47,480 bases of DNA from Methanothrix sp. (GCA_029907715.1 JARYLI010000001.1:191278-238757), one strand, 5' to 3'. Shown: positions 1 to 9,661, counted from the stretch's first letter. Numbers and translations: made by a program. The notes: generated from the letters alone by a model not told the origin.

Positions 1-332
1 ATAAGCGGTGCGACCGGTTCGAGCTACACAGCGACAGGAGCAGGTATCTACAAGGTCGTGGTGACCGATGCAAACGGCTGTACTGGGACGTCGAATGAAG
101 TTACAGTGACCAGTGTCGGTTCGCCGAGTGTGAGTGTTGAACCGACATCAGGCGAGCTGAACTGCAAAGTCGAGAGCGTCGAGCTCAAAGCAACCGTTAC
201 GGGTGGTAAAGGGCCGTACTCGTACCAGTGGTACAAGGATGGGAGCAAGATAAGCGGTGCGACCGGTTCGAGCTACACAGCGACAGGAGCAGGTATCTAC
301 AAGGTCGTGGTGACCGATGCAAACGGCTGTAC
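1..332 (+). repeat. 83-bp exact direct repeat, period 249 bp (Ig-like module)
   Basis: Bases 1-83 and 250-332 are identical, spaced 249 bp (83 codons). They encode the end of the same Ig-like module (SGATGSSYTATGAGIYKVVV). Perfect DNA identity points to recent duplication or gene conversion, and more copies probably lie upstream of the window. Confidence 0.95.
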
Positions 333-3300
333 CGCAGAGTCCAGTGCGACAATAACAGAGGTCGAGTGTATTACCAAGATCATAGTCGACAAGGTTACAG
401 ACCCAAGCGGCTCGGCTGAGAGCTTCGATTTCACAGGATCATGGAGTGGAGGCACGACATTCTCTCTGACAGACTCTGACGCTCCTTACGATAGCGGTAA
501 TCTGGCACCAGGCGAGTACACGGTAACCGAGAGTGTGCCTGATGGCTGGGACCTGAGCAGCATAGAAATCGATGGTGATACAGATGGTGGATCCTCCACG
601 TCAGGCTCCACTGCCACAATCGATCTTGATGCAGGCGAGACGATCAGAGTCACGTTCACCAATACCCTCAAGACAGGTGGCCAGGGCAAACTCGACGTCA
701 GCGGATACAAGTTCAACGATCTGAACGGGAATGGTAATTGGGAGACAGGAGAGCCTGGAATCGAGGGCTGGACGATTTACCTCTCGGACGGGACCACAAC
801 GATCTCGACCACTACCGGCGCAGATGGGAGCTACTCCTTCACAAACCTGCCCGCTGGAACGTACACGATAACAGAGGAGGAGAGGGCAGGATGGAGCAGA
901 ACACTCCCTGCAGATCCCGGAAGCTATGAGATCAACTTTGACGGAGAGGAGGACAGGAGCGTAGCGGACCTGAACTTCGGTAACGTTCAGACTGTACAGC
1001 CTCAGGCCAGGCTTTCGATAGATGCCTCCCCGCAGGATCCCTGCAGCAATACGCCTGTGGTTGTAACAGTGAGCTGTAAGAACCTGCAGGGCGATCTCTG
1101 CGGCAGCATCGCCAGCATGACTCTGTACTACGGTTCGTCCCAAGTGGAGATGACAAAGGGTTCGAACGGCAAATGGACCGCGACGGTGCCAGGCCAGTCT
1201 GCAGGCACCACACTCAGCGTTTACGCAGTGCCGAAGGATTCCCAGGGCAATTTCATAGGATCGATAGGGACGACCGCGACCGTGGAAATAACCTGGGTGG
1301 ACTGCGCAATCGATATCGAGAAGACTGCTGATAGGGAGACCGTGGAGCCTGGCGACACCATAACATACACTCTCACGGTGAAAAACACCGGCAGCGCGAC
1401 GATAAATGATGCCACAGTGGTCGACACGCTCCCGCCTGGCACGCTGTACAAATCCGCGAATCCAGCGCCGTCAGGCGTCAGCGGCAGTGTCGTCACGTGG
1501 AACCTGGGTGCTCTCGAGGCGGGCGAATCTGTGGTCATCACCCTGACCGCGACGGTCGAGAGCGACGTATGCACGCGCCAGAGCTTCACGCCCTCGGATG
1601 AGCAGAACCAGAAGCGCGGTCTGGCTCCACCTGTGACAGGAGAGGAGAGGCTCACCATAATGGCAGCATCTCCCGTCGACCAGGAGCTGATCGATTCCCT
1701 CTACAGAAACATGACGAGGCTCGAGGCGAAGCTGAACTACGTCAGGAAGTACAGGGACACGTTCGATAAGGCGAACACCTCTCTGGTCATCAGCAACGTC
1801 ACTCTGAACGGCTCTGTGTACAAGCTGATGAACTACACCAGCACCACAACCGGAGATGTTCTCACAGAGGCCTACAACTCCTCAGGAGCCCTTGCATGGT
1901 CTCTCCTTGTGAGACCTCATAAATACGACTCCCTGCGCACAGAGTACGTCAACGGCAGGGTAGTCTCTGAGAACTACATCACAAGAGAGCCATGGGAGGG
2001 CCTCCTCATCGAGTACGACAGGCCATATCCAGGGTACACGAACCTCACGGTCACTTACTATCCGACGGGCGATACTCTCGTCGTCGTCAGGGATCTCTAC
2101 GGGAATGTGATCAGCAGGGAGTACAAGAAGCTGCCAGGAGTGCCGCCTGTGCCCCTGGAGCTCGAGAACTGCGCCACGGTTAAGGGCATGATCGGCGATA
2201 TCGAGGTTAGCGACAGATCCTGCGCCACAGTCACTGTGATCTGCCCGATGCCGCCGCAGGGCAGGCTCACACTGGATAAAAGACCCTCTGTCGAGGTCGC
2301 ATCTGTGGGCCAGACGATAACATACACATACACGATCACAAACGGCGGAGAGACAACGATCAGCAACATCTACGTAGACGACGATATGCTCGGCAGGATC
2401 AACACAGATCCGATAACTCTCGGTCCGGGAGAGACCGCTGAGGTCACAGCGACGTATGTTGTGAAACCCACGGACACATCTCCGATAAAGAACGTCGCCA
2501 CAGCGGCCGGCCAGGATCCGAACGGTGATGTGGTCTCTGACCCGGCGGAGGCTGAGGTCGTGATCGCCGGCGAGGTCCTCTTCAACAAGACCGCCGAGCC
2601 GAAGGTGGTCGAGCCGGGAGACACGATAACGTACACCATAAGGTATCAGAACACTGGAGGTGCGCTGCACGACGTCTACATCGTTGATCACTACCCGAAC
2701 GAGGTTTATTTCATAAGCGCGACCCCTGCACCGACCAGCGGGAACAATGTCTGGTATGTGGGTGATCTCGGGCCTGGCGAGTCTGGCGAGATAGTGATAG
2801 TCGTGGGCGTTGCCCAGGAGCTGGGCAATATGAGCTTCAGCATGGATCAGAGCGTGAGCGGCTCAGGCTACGTCAACGTTTACAACAACCTCTGCACCAC
2901 CCCGCCGAAGATAGTGAACAGGGCTGAGATGGTCTACAGGCTTACTCAGAATGGAGAGAGCACAAAGGTCACTACAGCCGCAGAGGTCCAGCTCGGACCG
3001 CCTGCCACATGCGCCAAGATCAAGGAGCACGGGAGCGGGTCGTACGAGACAGAAGATCAGGTCAGATACGAGCGCGGGAACCGCACGATAACCTGGAACA
3101 AGAGCCTGTCAGCGACGCACTATCCGACATCGTTCTCCCTCCCGAGAGACAGAAACGTGAACTACACGACTCTCTGGGTCGAGAAGCAGAAGGCGAAGAA
3201 TTACGCGACAGACGCATCATTCAGCGAGGAGTACACGTATGCCAGGAGCATAAAGCGCGATAGCTCCCTCCAGATGGACGAGAACGGCTCCAGGCTCATG

Positions 3301-4770
3301 ATCGATACGGAGTTCACAGGCATGGGTCATGTTGGAATACTCAAAGCCAGGGAGAGCAACCTGACGAAGAACGCCTTGGACAATGCTGTTTACGAGAGCA
3401 GGGAGGACTACGTCGGCAGCTTCAGGTTGTATCAGAAGGTCGATGAGTACGGCGAGCACCTCCGCTCCGAGAGCGAGGCGAGCGGCACGGGCTTTGCAGC
3501 CGTGGATAAACGTCTTGGATCTGCCCAGCGCTCTTACGAGTCTGGCACTGGCAGCTACGAGAGCTCCCAGCTCATGGACACCCTTAGCAGCTACATGCAC
3601 AAGGAGATCAGCCTCAACCACGCGCCTGCGAACTACACGTACTCACAGGGCATGGGTGTGAACTACACCGGCAAGTGGTACGAGGGGATGTGGTCAAAGA
3701 CGGATAAGAGCCTGATCAGCGAGAGCTTCTCCTCGCTTGACACACTCGAGAAGGAGACGTACGCGAGGGGCCTGAACGAGATGGAGACCGAGGCGGAGTT
3801 CTCAGGAAAGGCTGACTTCAGGGTCCTCTACCAGGATCTGAGCGGCAGGGAGGGCAGGACCATTGATCTCGTCGATCAGTACATCGGTGATTACAAGGTG
3901 AACCGCAAGGTCTCGATAACAGGTGTATCCAGATACAGCTACCCGCACATCTCTGTGAGAAAGGAGGGCTCCGTCGACCTGGCGAACAGCACATACGCTG
4001 ATTACAGGATCATCGTTGAGAACGACGGCAACGTCAATCTCGGGCCTGTATACATACTTGACATCTTCCCGCCTGGCACGGAGTACGTGGGGTCATCTGC
4101 AAGACCTGGTGAACTGACATCAGAGTATGCCAACTGGACGCTCCTGCACCTTGGAATAGGCGATACAACAACGATCTCGCTCACTCTCAACATAACAGAA
4201 GAGGTATCGAACCTGGTCAACAGGGTGATCGTCTCAGGAGCGCATGACGATGAATGGGTCACGGCCAGAAACTTCTCCTCGATAAAGGTCGACTGGCTCG
4301 AGTGCTGTCCGGCGGAGCTCACGGCAACTAAGACAGCGGTAGTGCACAACGACACTGTGAGTTACAGGATCTCGCTGAGCAACAGAGCGAACTACACGAT
4401 GGTCGCGTTCGTGATCGATTACATACCATCAGATATGCAGCTGATCAACTACTCGCTCACGCCCTCCCAGATACGAGAGAACAGGATCGAGTGGGCGATA
4501 CTCGATCTCAGGCCCGGAAAGAGGATCGATATCGATTACAACATGAGAGCGCTCAGGAGCGGCACGTTCACGAACAGGGCCAGGGTGGAGGCCTACCCGA
4601 TCGATGGGCCAGGATCGGTCGAGGCAGATCTGGCGGCCAGAGCATACGTCGGAGTCGAGATAAAAGAGCGGGAGAGAGAAGGGTGGACAGTGCCGAAGTG
4701 CATGGGTCTGAACTGCACCGAGTCGTACAGGGACGACTGGATGTCATGCAGCACATGTGCACCGGAGTAG
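1..4770 (+). CDS. giant modular surface protein (SdrD-B, DUF11 repeats), 5' end missing
   Basis: The reading frame is open from base 1, so the N-terminus lies outside the window; 1589 residues are visible. In order I see an Ig-like module with YQWYKDG and a conserved ANGCT end (repeated, see the repeat entry), a prealbumin-like module ending at about residue 225, an SdrD-B/Cna-B module with the calcium-loop type motif GYKFNDLNGNG, then DUF11 modules (EPGDTITYTLTVKNTG, VDTLPPGT) near residues 435-525, 755-860, 860-1000 and two more in the last 300. Two unique stretches, about residues 525-720 and 1020-1330, lie between them. There are many N-glycosylation sequons (NXT/S). The C-terminus ends in a cysteine-rich tail (CMGLNC, CSTC) with no membrane anchor or sorting motif. 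It is probably an exported cell-surface or sheath-associated protein; the function is unknown. A hairpin follows the stop. Confidence 0.85.
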   Translation: MSGATGSSYTATGAGIYKVVVTDANGCTGTSNEVTVTSVGSPSVSVEPTSGELNCKVESVELKATVTGGKGPYSYQWYKDGSKISGATGSSYTATGAGIYKVVVTDANGCTAESSATITEVECITKIIVDKVTDPSGSAESFDFTGSWSGGTTFSLTDSDAPYDSGNLAPGEYTVTESVPDGWDLSSIEIDGDTDGGSSTSGSTATIDLDAGETIRVTFTNTLKTGGQGKLDVSGYKFNDLNGNGNWETGEPGIEGWTIYLSDGTTTISTTTGADGSYSFTNLPAGTYTITEEERAGWSRTLPADPGSYEINFDGEEDRSVADLNFGNVQTVQPQARLSIDASPQDPCSNTPVVVTVSCKNLQGDLCGSIASMTLYYGSSQVEMTKGSNGKWTATVPGQSAGTTLSVYAVPKDSQGNFIGSIGTTATVEITWVDCAIDIEKTADRETVEPGDTITYTLTVKNTGSATINDATVVDTLPPGTLYKSANPAPSGVSGSVVTWNLGALEAGESVVITLTATVESDVCTRQSFTPSDEQNQKRGLAPPVTGEERLTIMAASPVDQELIDSLYRNMTRLEAKLNYVRKYRDTFDKANTSLVISNVTLNGSVYKLMNYTSTTTGDVLTEAYNSSGALAWSLLVRPHKYDSLRTEYVNGRVVSENYITREPWEGLLIEYDRPYPGYTNLTVTYYPTGDTLVVVRDLYGNVISREYKKLPGVPPVPLELENCATVKGMIGDIEVSDRSCATVTVICPMPPQGRLTLDKRPSVEVASVGQTITYTYTITNGGETTISNIYVDDDMLGRINTDPITLGPGETAEVTATYVVKPTDTSPIKNVATAAGQDPNGDVVSDPAEAEVVIAGEVLFNKTAEPKVVEPGDTITYTIRYQNTGGALHDVYIVDHYPNEVYFISATPAPTSGNNVWYVGDLGPGESGEIVIVVGVAQELGNMSFSMDQSVSGSGYVNVYNNLCTTPPKIVNRAEMVYRLTQNGESTKVTTAAEVQLGPPATCAKIKEHGSGSYETEDQVRYERGNRTITWNKSLSATHYPTSFSLPRDRNVNYTTLWVEKQKAKNYATDASFSEEYTYARSIKRDSSLQMDENGSRLMIDTEFTGMGHVGILKARESNLTKNALDNAVYESREDYVGSFRLYQKVDEYGEHLRSESEASGTGFAAVDKRLGSAQRSYESGTGSYESSQLMDTLSSYMHKEISLNHAPANYTYSQGMGVNYTGKWYEGMWSKTDKSLISESFSSLDTLEKETYARGLNEMETEAEFSGKADFRVLYQDLSGREGRTIDLVDQYIGDYKVNRKVSITGVSRYSYPHISVRKEGSVDLANSTYADYRIIVENDGNVNLGPVYILDIFPPGTEYVGSSARPGELTSEYANWTLLHLGIGDTTTISLTLNITEEVSNLVNRVIVSGAHDDEWVTARNFSSIKVDWLECCPAELTATKTAVVHNDTVSYRISLSNRANYTMVAFVIDYIPSDMQLINYSLTPSQIRENRIEWAILDLRPGKRIDIDYNMRALRSGTFTNRARVEAYPIDGPGSVEADLAARAYVGVEIKEREREGWTVPKCMGLNCTESYRDDWMSCSTCAPE

Positions 4771-4781
4771 AGCAGAAGGAC

Positions 4782-4800
4782 GGCGGGAGGTCATCCCGCC
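4782..4800 (+). terminator. hairpin after surface-protein gene
   Basis: GGCGGGA and TCCCGCC form a 7-bp stem with a 5-nt loop 11 nt after the stop codon, followed by a T-rich stretch (ATTTGTTTT). It lies between two convergent genes and fits a transcription end. Confidence 0.55.
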
Positions 4801-4844
4801 ACTCATTTGTTTTCTCAGATGCCCAGAGTTGTTTTCTGAGCTTC

Positions 4845-5489
4845 TCAGAGCAGGATGTTATCTGAATGCTGGTGGCTGCCCTGCTGGCCCCTTCCTTTTG
4901 CGAGCAGCTTCTCCCTGTGGAGGTACATCGCAGCCCTGTTCGCGTACTGCCTGTTCGTCGAGATCACCCGCTCCCTGAGCTCCGGCGTAACCTTTCTGAT
5001 CTCCCTCGCTGGCACACCAGCCCACAGCGTCTCAGGCGGCACCTTCGTGCCCTCGAGCACAAGAGCGCCCGCAGCAACTATTGCGCCACTGCCCACAACA
5101 GATCCGCTGAGAACGGTGGCGCCTATGCCCACCATCGCCCAGTCCTCAACCTGAGATGCATGCACAGTGACCCTGTGTCCGAGTGTGACGTGATCCCCTA
5201 TGATGCAGGGCGTGTCAGGCTCCACATGCAGCACCGAGCAGTCCTGGATGTTGCTCTCCTCCCCCACCTCGATGAACGACTCATCTCCCCTGAGGACACA
5301 TCCATACCAGACTGAGCTTCCCCGCTTCAGAACAACCCGGCCAATAAGAACAGCTCCGGGGCTCACCCATGCGGTCTTATCCACTACTGGCTCGCACCAC
5401 AGAGCCTCCCAGTCCGAGGGCTCAGAGGGATACGGCATATCCGGGGGCTGTGGCATCCTTGCAGCGGTCCATCTGGTTTCCTCGATCAT
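4845..5489 (-). CDS. gamma-class carbonic anhydrase-like hexapeptide-repeat protein
   Basis: This is a 214-residue left-handed beta-helix protein with hexapeptide repeats from about residue 40 to 165. The zinc-ligand pattern of gamma carbonic anhydrases is present: His88 (SVLHVE), His105 (LGHRV) and His110 (TVHAS). Arg67, Asp69 and Gln82 (RGD, NIQD) match the conserved active-site residues. It lacks an export signal, so it resembles the cytoplasmic CamH/YrdA branch rather than secreted Cam. It may interconvert CO2 and bicarbonate, useful in an acetate- or CO2-handling methanogen. Several members of this fold have other activities, so catalysis is inferred. It is monocistronic and convergent with the surface-protein gene. 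Confidence 0.8.
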   Translation of the reverse strand: MIEETRWTAARMPQPPDMPYPSEPSDWEALWCEPVVDKTAWVSPGAVLIGRVVLKRGSSVWYGCVLRGDESFIEVGEESNIQDCSVLHVEPDTPCIIGDHVTLGHRVTVHASQVEDWAMVGIGATVLSGSVVGSGAIVAAGALVLEGTKVPPETLWAGVPAREIRKVTPELRERVISTNRQYANRAAMYLHREKLLAKGRGQQGSHQHSDNILL

Positions 5490-5572
5490 GATAAAACAGT
5501 ATAATGGCTCCGAGATATCATTTGCGATCCTGGGAGCTGCTCTGCGCCTTTGCCGTGCTTCAGGGCATCAGC

Positions 5573-6631
5573 TCATGCCAGCTGGTTCATTGAGCTCTTC
5601 CGGTTTTCATCTATTCTCCTCAGCAGGTATGCTGTCGCAGCCCCTCCAGCTATCGTTAGGAACCAGAGCTGTATCAGCCTGGAGAGTATTGTTGCGGCGA
5701 CAGCGTAGCTCGTGGGGACCCCTATGGCGCTGAAGAGCGTTATCATCACTATATCGACAAGCCCGATGCCTCCGGGGAGCACCAGGGGAAGCATCTGGAT
5801 GAATATCATCACAGCGTAGACCGCGAATATCGCCCACATCGAGACCTCGATGCCCATTGATCTGAAGGTGATAAACGCGACCAGGTTCATGCAGAGCCAG
5901 GCTGCGAACGCCCAGGCTGTGCTCACCAGTATCGTTCTTCTGTGGTCGATGAATCCGTTCATCGCCGAATGAAATCTGCGCACTATGCCCATGCACAGGC
6001 TCCTGTCGACCCTGCGATGGAAGACCCTTTCCACAAACTCTATCAGCCTCGATATTATCCCCTCAAGCCAGCCGCTCGAGAAGCATATGCCCACGAATAT
6101 CGCGTTGATGCCAAGAAGAACAACCGCAATTCCTGAGCATGTCGCGATAGCCCACGCCGGCGCACTCGTCTCCAGGATCAGATATGCCATGCCGACCACA
6201 ACCCCAAAGAAGAACGGCACAGCTGTGATTATGCGCGTCGCAGCGACCGTCGCCGAGGATCGATCGATTCCAGGAGACGCGATCTTCTCCAGGAAGTATA
6301 TCCTGGCGGTCTCTCCCGAGAAGCTGCCTGACGGTATCAGATTGTTCAGGAATATGCACGAGAGGTACATCAGGAATGCATCAGATATCGAGATACTGCA
6401 GCCGAACTTGATGGCAACACGCCTCCAGGCGAGCCCGTCGAAGAGCACGCCGAGGAGCGCCAGCACGAAGCCCAGAGAGAAAATGCGGATATCCACGGAT
6501 CTCATGCTCTCCGCTATCCCGGAGAAGCCGACGTGGTACAGGTACATGAGATACAGCGATGTGCCGACCGCCACCAGCGTGATCGACTTTCTCGCATCCG
6601 GCGTGGGAAGCTCTATCCCGTCTCGATGCAC
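5573..6631 (-). CDS. flippase-like integral membrane protein (UPF0104/LPG synthase TM family)
   Basis: This is a polytopic membrane protein with about eight hydrophobic segments and the family motifs NNLIPSGSFSGETARIYFL and LPLVLPGGIGLVDIVMI. The family (lysylphosphatidylglycerol synthase TM region; AglD/AglR-like in archaea) is linked to lipid or lipid-linked sugar translocation; the substrate here is unknown. I chose the GTG at 6631 because a TATA-like element (CTATTTTTATC) at 6651-6662 puts the transcript start almost on it. The longer frame from 6703 would start upstream of that promoter. It is monocistronic. Confidence 0.7.
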   Translation of the reverse strand: MHRDGIELPTPDARKSITLVAVGTSLYLMYLYHVGFSGIAESMRSVDIRIFSLGFVLALLGVLFDGLAWRRVAIKFGCSISISDAFLMYLSCIFLNNLIPSGSFSGETARIYFLEKIASPGIDRSSATVAATRIITAVPFFFGVVVGMAYLILETSAPAWAIATCSGIAVVLLGINAIFVGICFSSGWLEGIISRLIEFVERVFHRRVDRSLCMGIVRRFHSAMNGFIDHRRTILVSTAWAFAAWLCMNLVAFITFRSMGIEVSMWAIFAVYAVMIFIQMLPLVLPGGIGLVDIVMITLFSAIGVPTSYAVAATILSRLIQLWFLTIAGGAATAYLLRRIDENRKSSMNQLA

Positions 6632-6650
6632 ACCACAAAGGATGATCTGA

Positions 6651-6662
6651 AGATAAAAATAG
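6651..6662 (-). promoter_or_regulatory. TATA box of the flippase-like gene
   Basis: CTATTTTTATCT on the minus strand lies about 25 bases before the GTG at 6631, giving a nearly leaderless transcript. This decides the start choice. Confidence 0.45.
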
Positions 6663-7069
6663 CTTATCGTCGAGAGGCTCCGGGATGAGGCCGGAGATCC
6701 CATGTGCGGCAGCGTGCATGCATGGGAGATCAGTCTCGCGGGAACCTCTGATGTGAGCTGCCTTCACCGGAGGGTCATGTTCTTGAATCACTGAACGGAA
6801 TTTCAGGAATCAGCAATGCTGGTGAGCAGATCACAAATCGATTTCACCTGCTGGGTTCAGCGATCTGAGCGCACAACCCACCAGACACAACCCACCGGAG
6901 CTGCACGAAGATTGATGTGCAGACCCTCTCCTGTCTCGGACATGCTCAATACGTTGAGGTAAATCGCCCTATGGGAGTATTTCTGGATGAACGACTGTGC
7001 CCGATGATGGCGGCTTCACTCGATCAGTAACTCAACCACGCTCACTTGAGCAAATACCCTGTCTCGTCA
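6663..7069. other. intergenic region, no gene seen
   Basis: I find no convincing coding frame, tRNA or strong hairpin. A 10-base motif ACAACCCACC occurs twice within 25 bases near 6875-6900. It lies downstream of the GCS2-like gene and upstream of the flippase gene, both on the minus strand. Confidence 0.5.
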
Positions 7070-8173
7070 TCACCCGGTGGAGAGCATGGGCATGTTAGTC
7101 CTCAGCGCCCTCTCCGCATGCTCCATGGGCTCTCTCATGCTTCCCGTCTGCCTGTACATTCCCACAAGAACCTCTGCGAGGCTACCGTTATCGATGCGCT
7201 CTCTTATCAGCGGGAGATATGCCCTCTCGTCAGGAGACGCACACCTCTCTGCCACTCTGTAAAGCCTCTGGAGCTCAGGCATCATCTCAGACGTGCCGGT
7301 CCTTATGGCTAGGTACATCATCTCCCTCAGAGTCTCCTCATCCTCCTCCAGAGTGATATCACTTCGCAGAAGTGCGTTTACAAATGCGGTTATACTCATA
7401 TCAGATCTTATGCACTCCTGCTCATCTATTGCTTTGATCTCCAGGCATCTTCTTTTAAACCGGACTATTATCCCTCTGGAGTTAACCCACTCCCTGCAGA
7501 GCAGATCCGCGTTCATCTGCTGGAGTTTCCTGTAGATCCCCCTGTTTACCATCACGTAATCCCTGACGCTCCTGATCCTCTCCGGGATCACGCCGTTGCA
7601 TATCTCCGGGATCTCACGCTGGTTCTCCATGTAGAATAAAAGCCTGTTGTCCATGTATCCTGTGCATCTGCCCTCAACGAAGGGGGAGGCTGCAGAGACC
7701 GCTATCAGATAGGGCAGCAGGGCTCTCAGCCTGTTGAACATCTCCACCAGCATATCGCTTACGCTGTATGAGATGTTTATCTGGAGAGCCTGGATGTTGA
7801 GCCAACCATGCTGCCTTATATTGAAGATCCTGTCATAGAGACGGTAGTACTCAGCTTCATCATGATCCCAGAAGCTGGTCTGGTTCAGTGTGAGAAGGGG
7901 ATGCATTCCCAGCCCGAGGAATCTGTGCTCACCGAAACACCTGTAGAGCCTCCTTACGCCTGCGTGGAGCAGACCCTCAAGCGCAGCTATGCTATCAGCA
8001 GGCGGAGGGACCAGCTCCAGGACGTGCTTCTGGAGCTCCTTGGAGAGACGCACACCTCCGAAATCTATCTCGTGCTCGACCCGGCCGTTCAATCTTTTTA
8101 TGAGCAGATCTGAGATCGGGAGGGGATTGAAGCTCCGGTCGTTTATGGAGTACTCATGCTCTGTGCCTATCAT
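7070..8173 (-). CDS. GCS2-type carboxylate-amine ligase (glutamate-cysteine ligase family)
   Basis: This 367-residue protein begins with the family hallmark IGTEHEYS (the acidic GxExE metal-binding strand). It also has the conserved core LGLGMHPLL, an IQALQINISY strand and SPFVEGRCTGYMDNR. GCS2 enzymes join an amine to a glutamate carboxylate using ATP; members include gamma-glutamylcysteine synthetases and YbdK. The substrate cannot be read from sequence. It is the last gene of a four-gene set (from 10302 down) and overlaps the YkgJ-like gene by 20 bases, so the enzymes probably work in one pathway. The C-terminal third is poorly conserved in my reading. Confidence 0.75.
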   Translation of the reverse strand: MIGTEHEYSINDRSFNPLPISDLLIKRLNGRVEHEIDFGGVRLSKELQKHVLELVPPPADSIAALEGLLHAGVRRLYRCFGEHRFLGLGMHPLLTLNQTSFWDHDEAEYYRLYDRIFNIRQHGWLNIQALQINISYSVSDMLVEMFNRLRALLPYLIAVSAASPFVEGRCTGYMDNRLLFYMENQREIPEICNGVIPERIRSVRDYVMVNRGIYRKLQQMNADLLCREWVNSRGIIVRFKRRCLEIKAIDEQECIRSDMSITAFVNALLRSDITLEEDEETLREMMYLAIRTGTSEMMPELQRLYRVAERCASPDERAYLPLIRERIDNGSLAEVLVGMYRQTGSMREPMEHAERALRTNMPMLSTG

Positions 8174-8657
8174 CCAGGTCGATCTCCATGACCTTGAAGG
8201 TCTCCGGCTCCTCTATTCTGAGCACGGCTGCAAGCTCGTCCCCGCCCATATCCCTGATGAGATCGAGTATCTTCTCAACAGCAAGCTTCAGCTGCCTCTC
8301 GTATGCCTCCCTGTCCCTCAGAAGATAGCCGGCGAGCGGGCATATGCTCTCCCGCTTCAGGTAGATCTCCAGTCTTCTGTCCACAACATCAAACGTGAAG
8401 GGGCCTGCTGAGCAGGTCTCGGGCTTGAGATGATGCAGCCTGCACCTTCCATTCTCTAAGAGCACGCATGAGCCGTCATCCCTCGCCCTGATCCTCCTGT
8501 AGCCCACCTCCTCTATATCGCCCGGGCTCAGACCCGCTGAGATCAGGATCTCAGCCCTCCTGTCTGTCAGAGGCGGTCTCGCATCGATGCAGCAGATGCC
8601 GCCGCATGAGCTGCAGATATCGCTGAAGACATCAGGATCCACTTCGATCACCCTCAT
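8154..8657 (-). CDS. YkgJ-family cysteine-cluster (metal-binding) protein
   Basis: This 167-residue protein has the N-terminal cluster C15-x2-C18-x3-C22-C23 and later cysteines C64, C72 and C82 (GSCVLLENGRCRLH, PETCSAGP). This is the typical zinc/iron-chelating pattern of the YkgJ family. The role of the family is not established; some members are thought to carry Fe-S clusters or to modify proteins. The start ATG overlaps the stop of the ATP-grasp gene (ATGA) and its end overlaps the GCS2 gene, implying translational coupling with both ligases. Confidence 0.8.
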   Translation of the reverse strand: MRVIEVDPDVFSDICSSCGGICCIDARPPLTDRRAEILISAGLSPGDIEEVGYRRIRARDDGSCVLLENGRCRLHHLKPETCSAGPFTFDVVDRRLEIYLKRESICPLAGYLLRDREAYERQLKLAVEKILDLIRDMGGDELAAVLRIEEPETFKVMEIDLDDRHRA

Positions 8658-9661
8658 CTCTCAAAGTCGATCCTGTAGGCAAGAGGCTCTTCAGATCCGA
8701 GCACGTTCTGGGTGGATGGATCGAACCTCGCCTCCCCCATGTAGCTGTCCATCCTGGATGGCATGTAGCTGAGCGTGTCCGCATACTGGTCTCCGTTTAT
8801 GAGATACGAGATTATCCTTCTGTAGACATCCGGGTAGCAGATGTCCTCGCCGCCATCGAGCGATGGGTTGTCATTGACCTCTATAACGTAGAGACGACCG
8901 TTGCTCTCCTTGATATCCACCCCGTAAAGGCCCTTGCCTATGGCCCTTCCAGCCTCAATCCCCAGGTCTATGATCTCCGATGGGACCTCCTCTGGCGGAA
9001 CGCTCTCCACCCCGCAGTAGACGAGATGTCCGTTCACAGATGCCTGGATCTTGAAGGTCTGGGCAGGAATGACATACCTGCATGCGTACAGGAACTCACC
9101 ATTGAGCACACCGATCCTCCAGTCGAAGCTGCTCGGCACGTACTCCTGCACCACGATCCAGTCTGAAAGCCTCAGGAACCGCTTCGCTATCCGCATGAAC
9201 TCCTGGACGTTCGATGCCTTCTCGACCCGTGCTGAGAACGATGTCGATGGCTCCTTCAGCACCAGAGGCGTGCCGAGCCTCTCGAAGAGCGCCCTGGCAT
9301 ACTCCGGCACTATCTCCCTCTTGCTCGGGAAGACCGTCCTGGGTATGGGCAGGTTCTTCTTCATCAGGTGCAGGTACATGTTGACCTTGTCGGAGCATAT
9401 CTGGATCGAGGCCGGATCATCTATGACAGGGATCCCGTAGAGGCTCGCGATCCTCGATGCGACATACGTCGCATTCATCGGATCTGTGTTCGCCCTGATG
9501 AACAGCGCGTCGAGCTTCGGAATCCTGTTTATATCCACCGGGAATATGAACTCCGCAGTGTGACCCATGCTCTCGGCAGCATCCCTGCACTTTATGAGCG
9601 CAGTCAGCTGCTCGGAGCTGCTAAGCGTCTGTCTGTTGACGAATATTCCCAACCTGCTCAA
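8654..9661 (-). CDS. RimK-like ATP-grasp ligase
   Basis: This 335-residue ATP-grasp enzyme has the N-terminal strand LGIFVNRQ, the substrate loop SDKVNMYLHLMKKNLPIPRT, the ATP-binding LVLKEPSTSFSARVEK, WIVVQEYVP and the metal-binding end GVDIKESNGRLYVIEVNDNPS. Such enzymes form an amide or peptide bond via an acylphosphate; RimK adds glutamate to proteins or small molecules. It begins at a TTG that overlaps the stop of the RLAN-domain gene (TTGA) and its own stop overlaps the YkgJ gene. The substrate is unknown; an amino-acid ligation in concert with the GCS2 enzyme is an inference. Confidence 0.8.
   Translation of the reverse strand: MSRLGIFVNRQTLSSSEQLTALIKCRDAAESMGHTAEFIFPVDINRIPKLDALFIRANTDPMNATYVASRIASLYGIPVIDDPASIQICSDKVNMYLHLMKKNLPIPRTVFPSKREIVPEYARALFERLGTPLVLKEPSTSFSARVEKASNVQEFMRIAKRFLRLSDWIVVQEYVPSSFDWRIGVLNGEFLYACRYVIPAQTFKIQASVNGHLVYCGVESVPPEEVPSEIIDLGIEAGRAIGKGLYGVDIKESNGRLYVIEVNDNPSLDGGEDICYPDVYRRIISYLINGDQYADTLSYMPSRMDSYMGEARFDPSTQNVLGSEEPLAYRIDFER

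Noticed and set aside
1882-2691. 269-codon minus-strand frame opposite the surface-protein gene
   Set aside because: It is antisense to a clear modular protein and has no recognisable domain or ribosome binding site; a shadow of GC-rich coding sequence.
6663-7069. Possible CRISPR or RNA gene in the gap
   Set aside because: Only a single 10-base motif repeats twice; no array or stable fold was seen. No CRISPR array or insertion sequence was found anywhere in the window.
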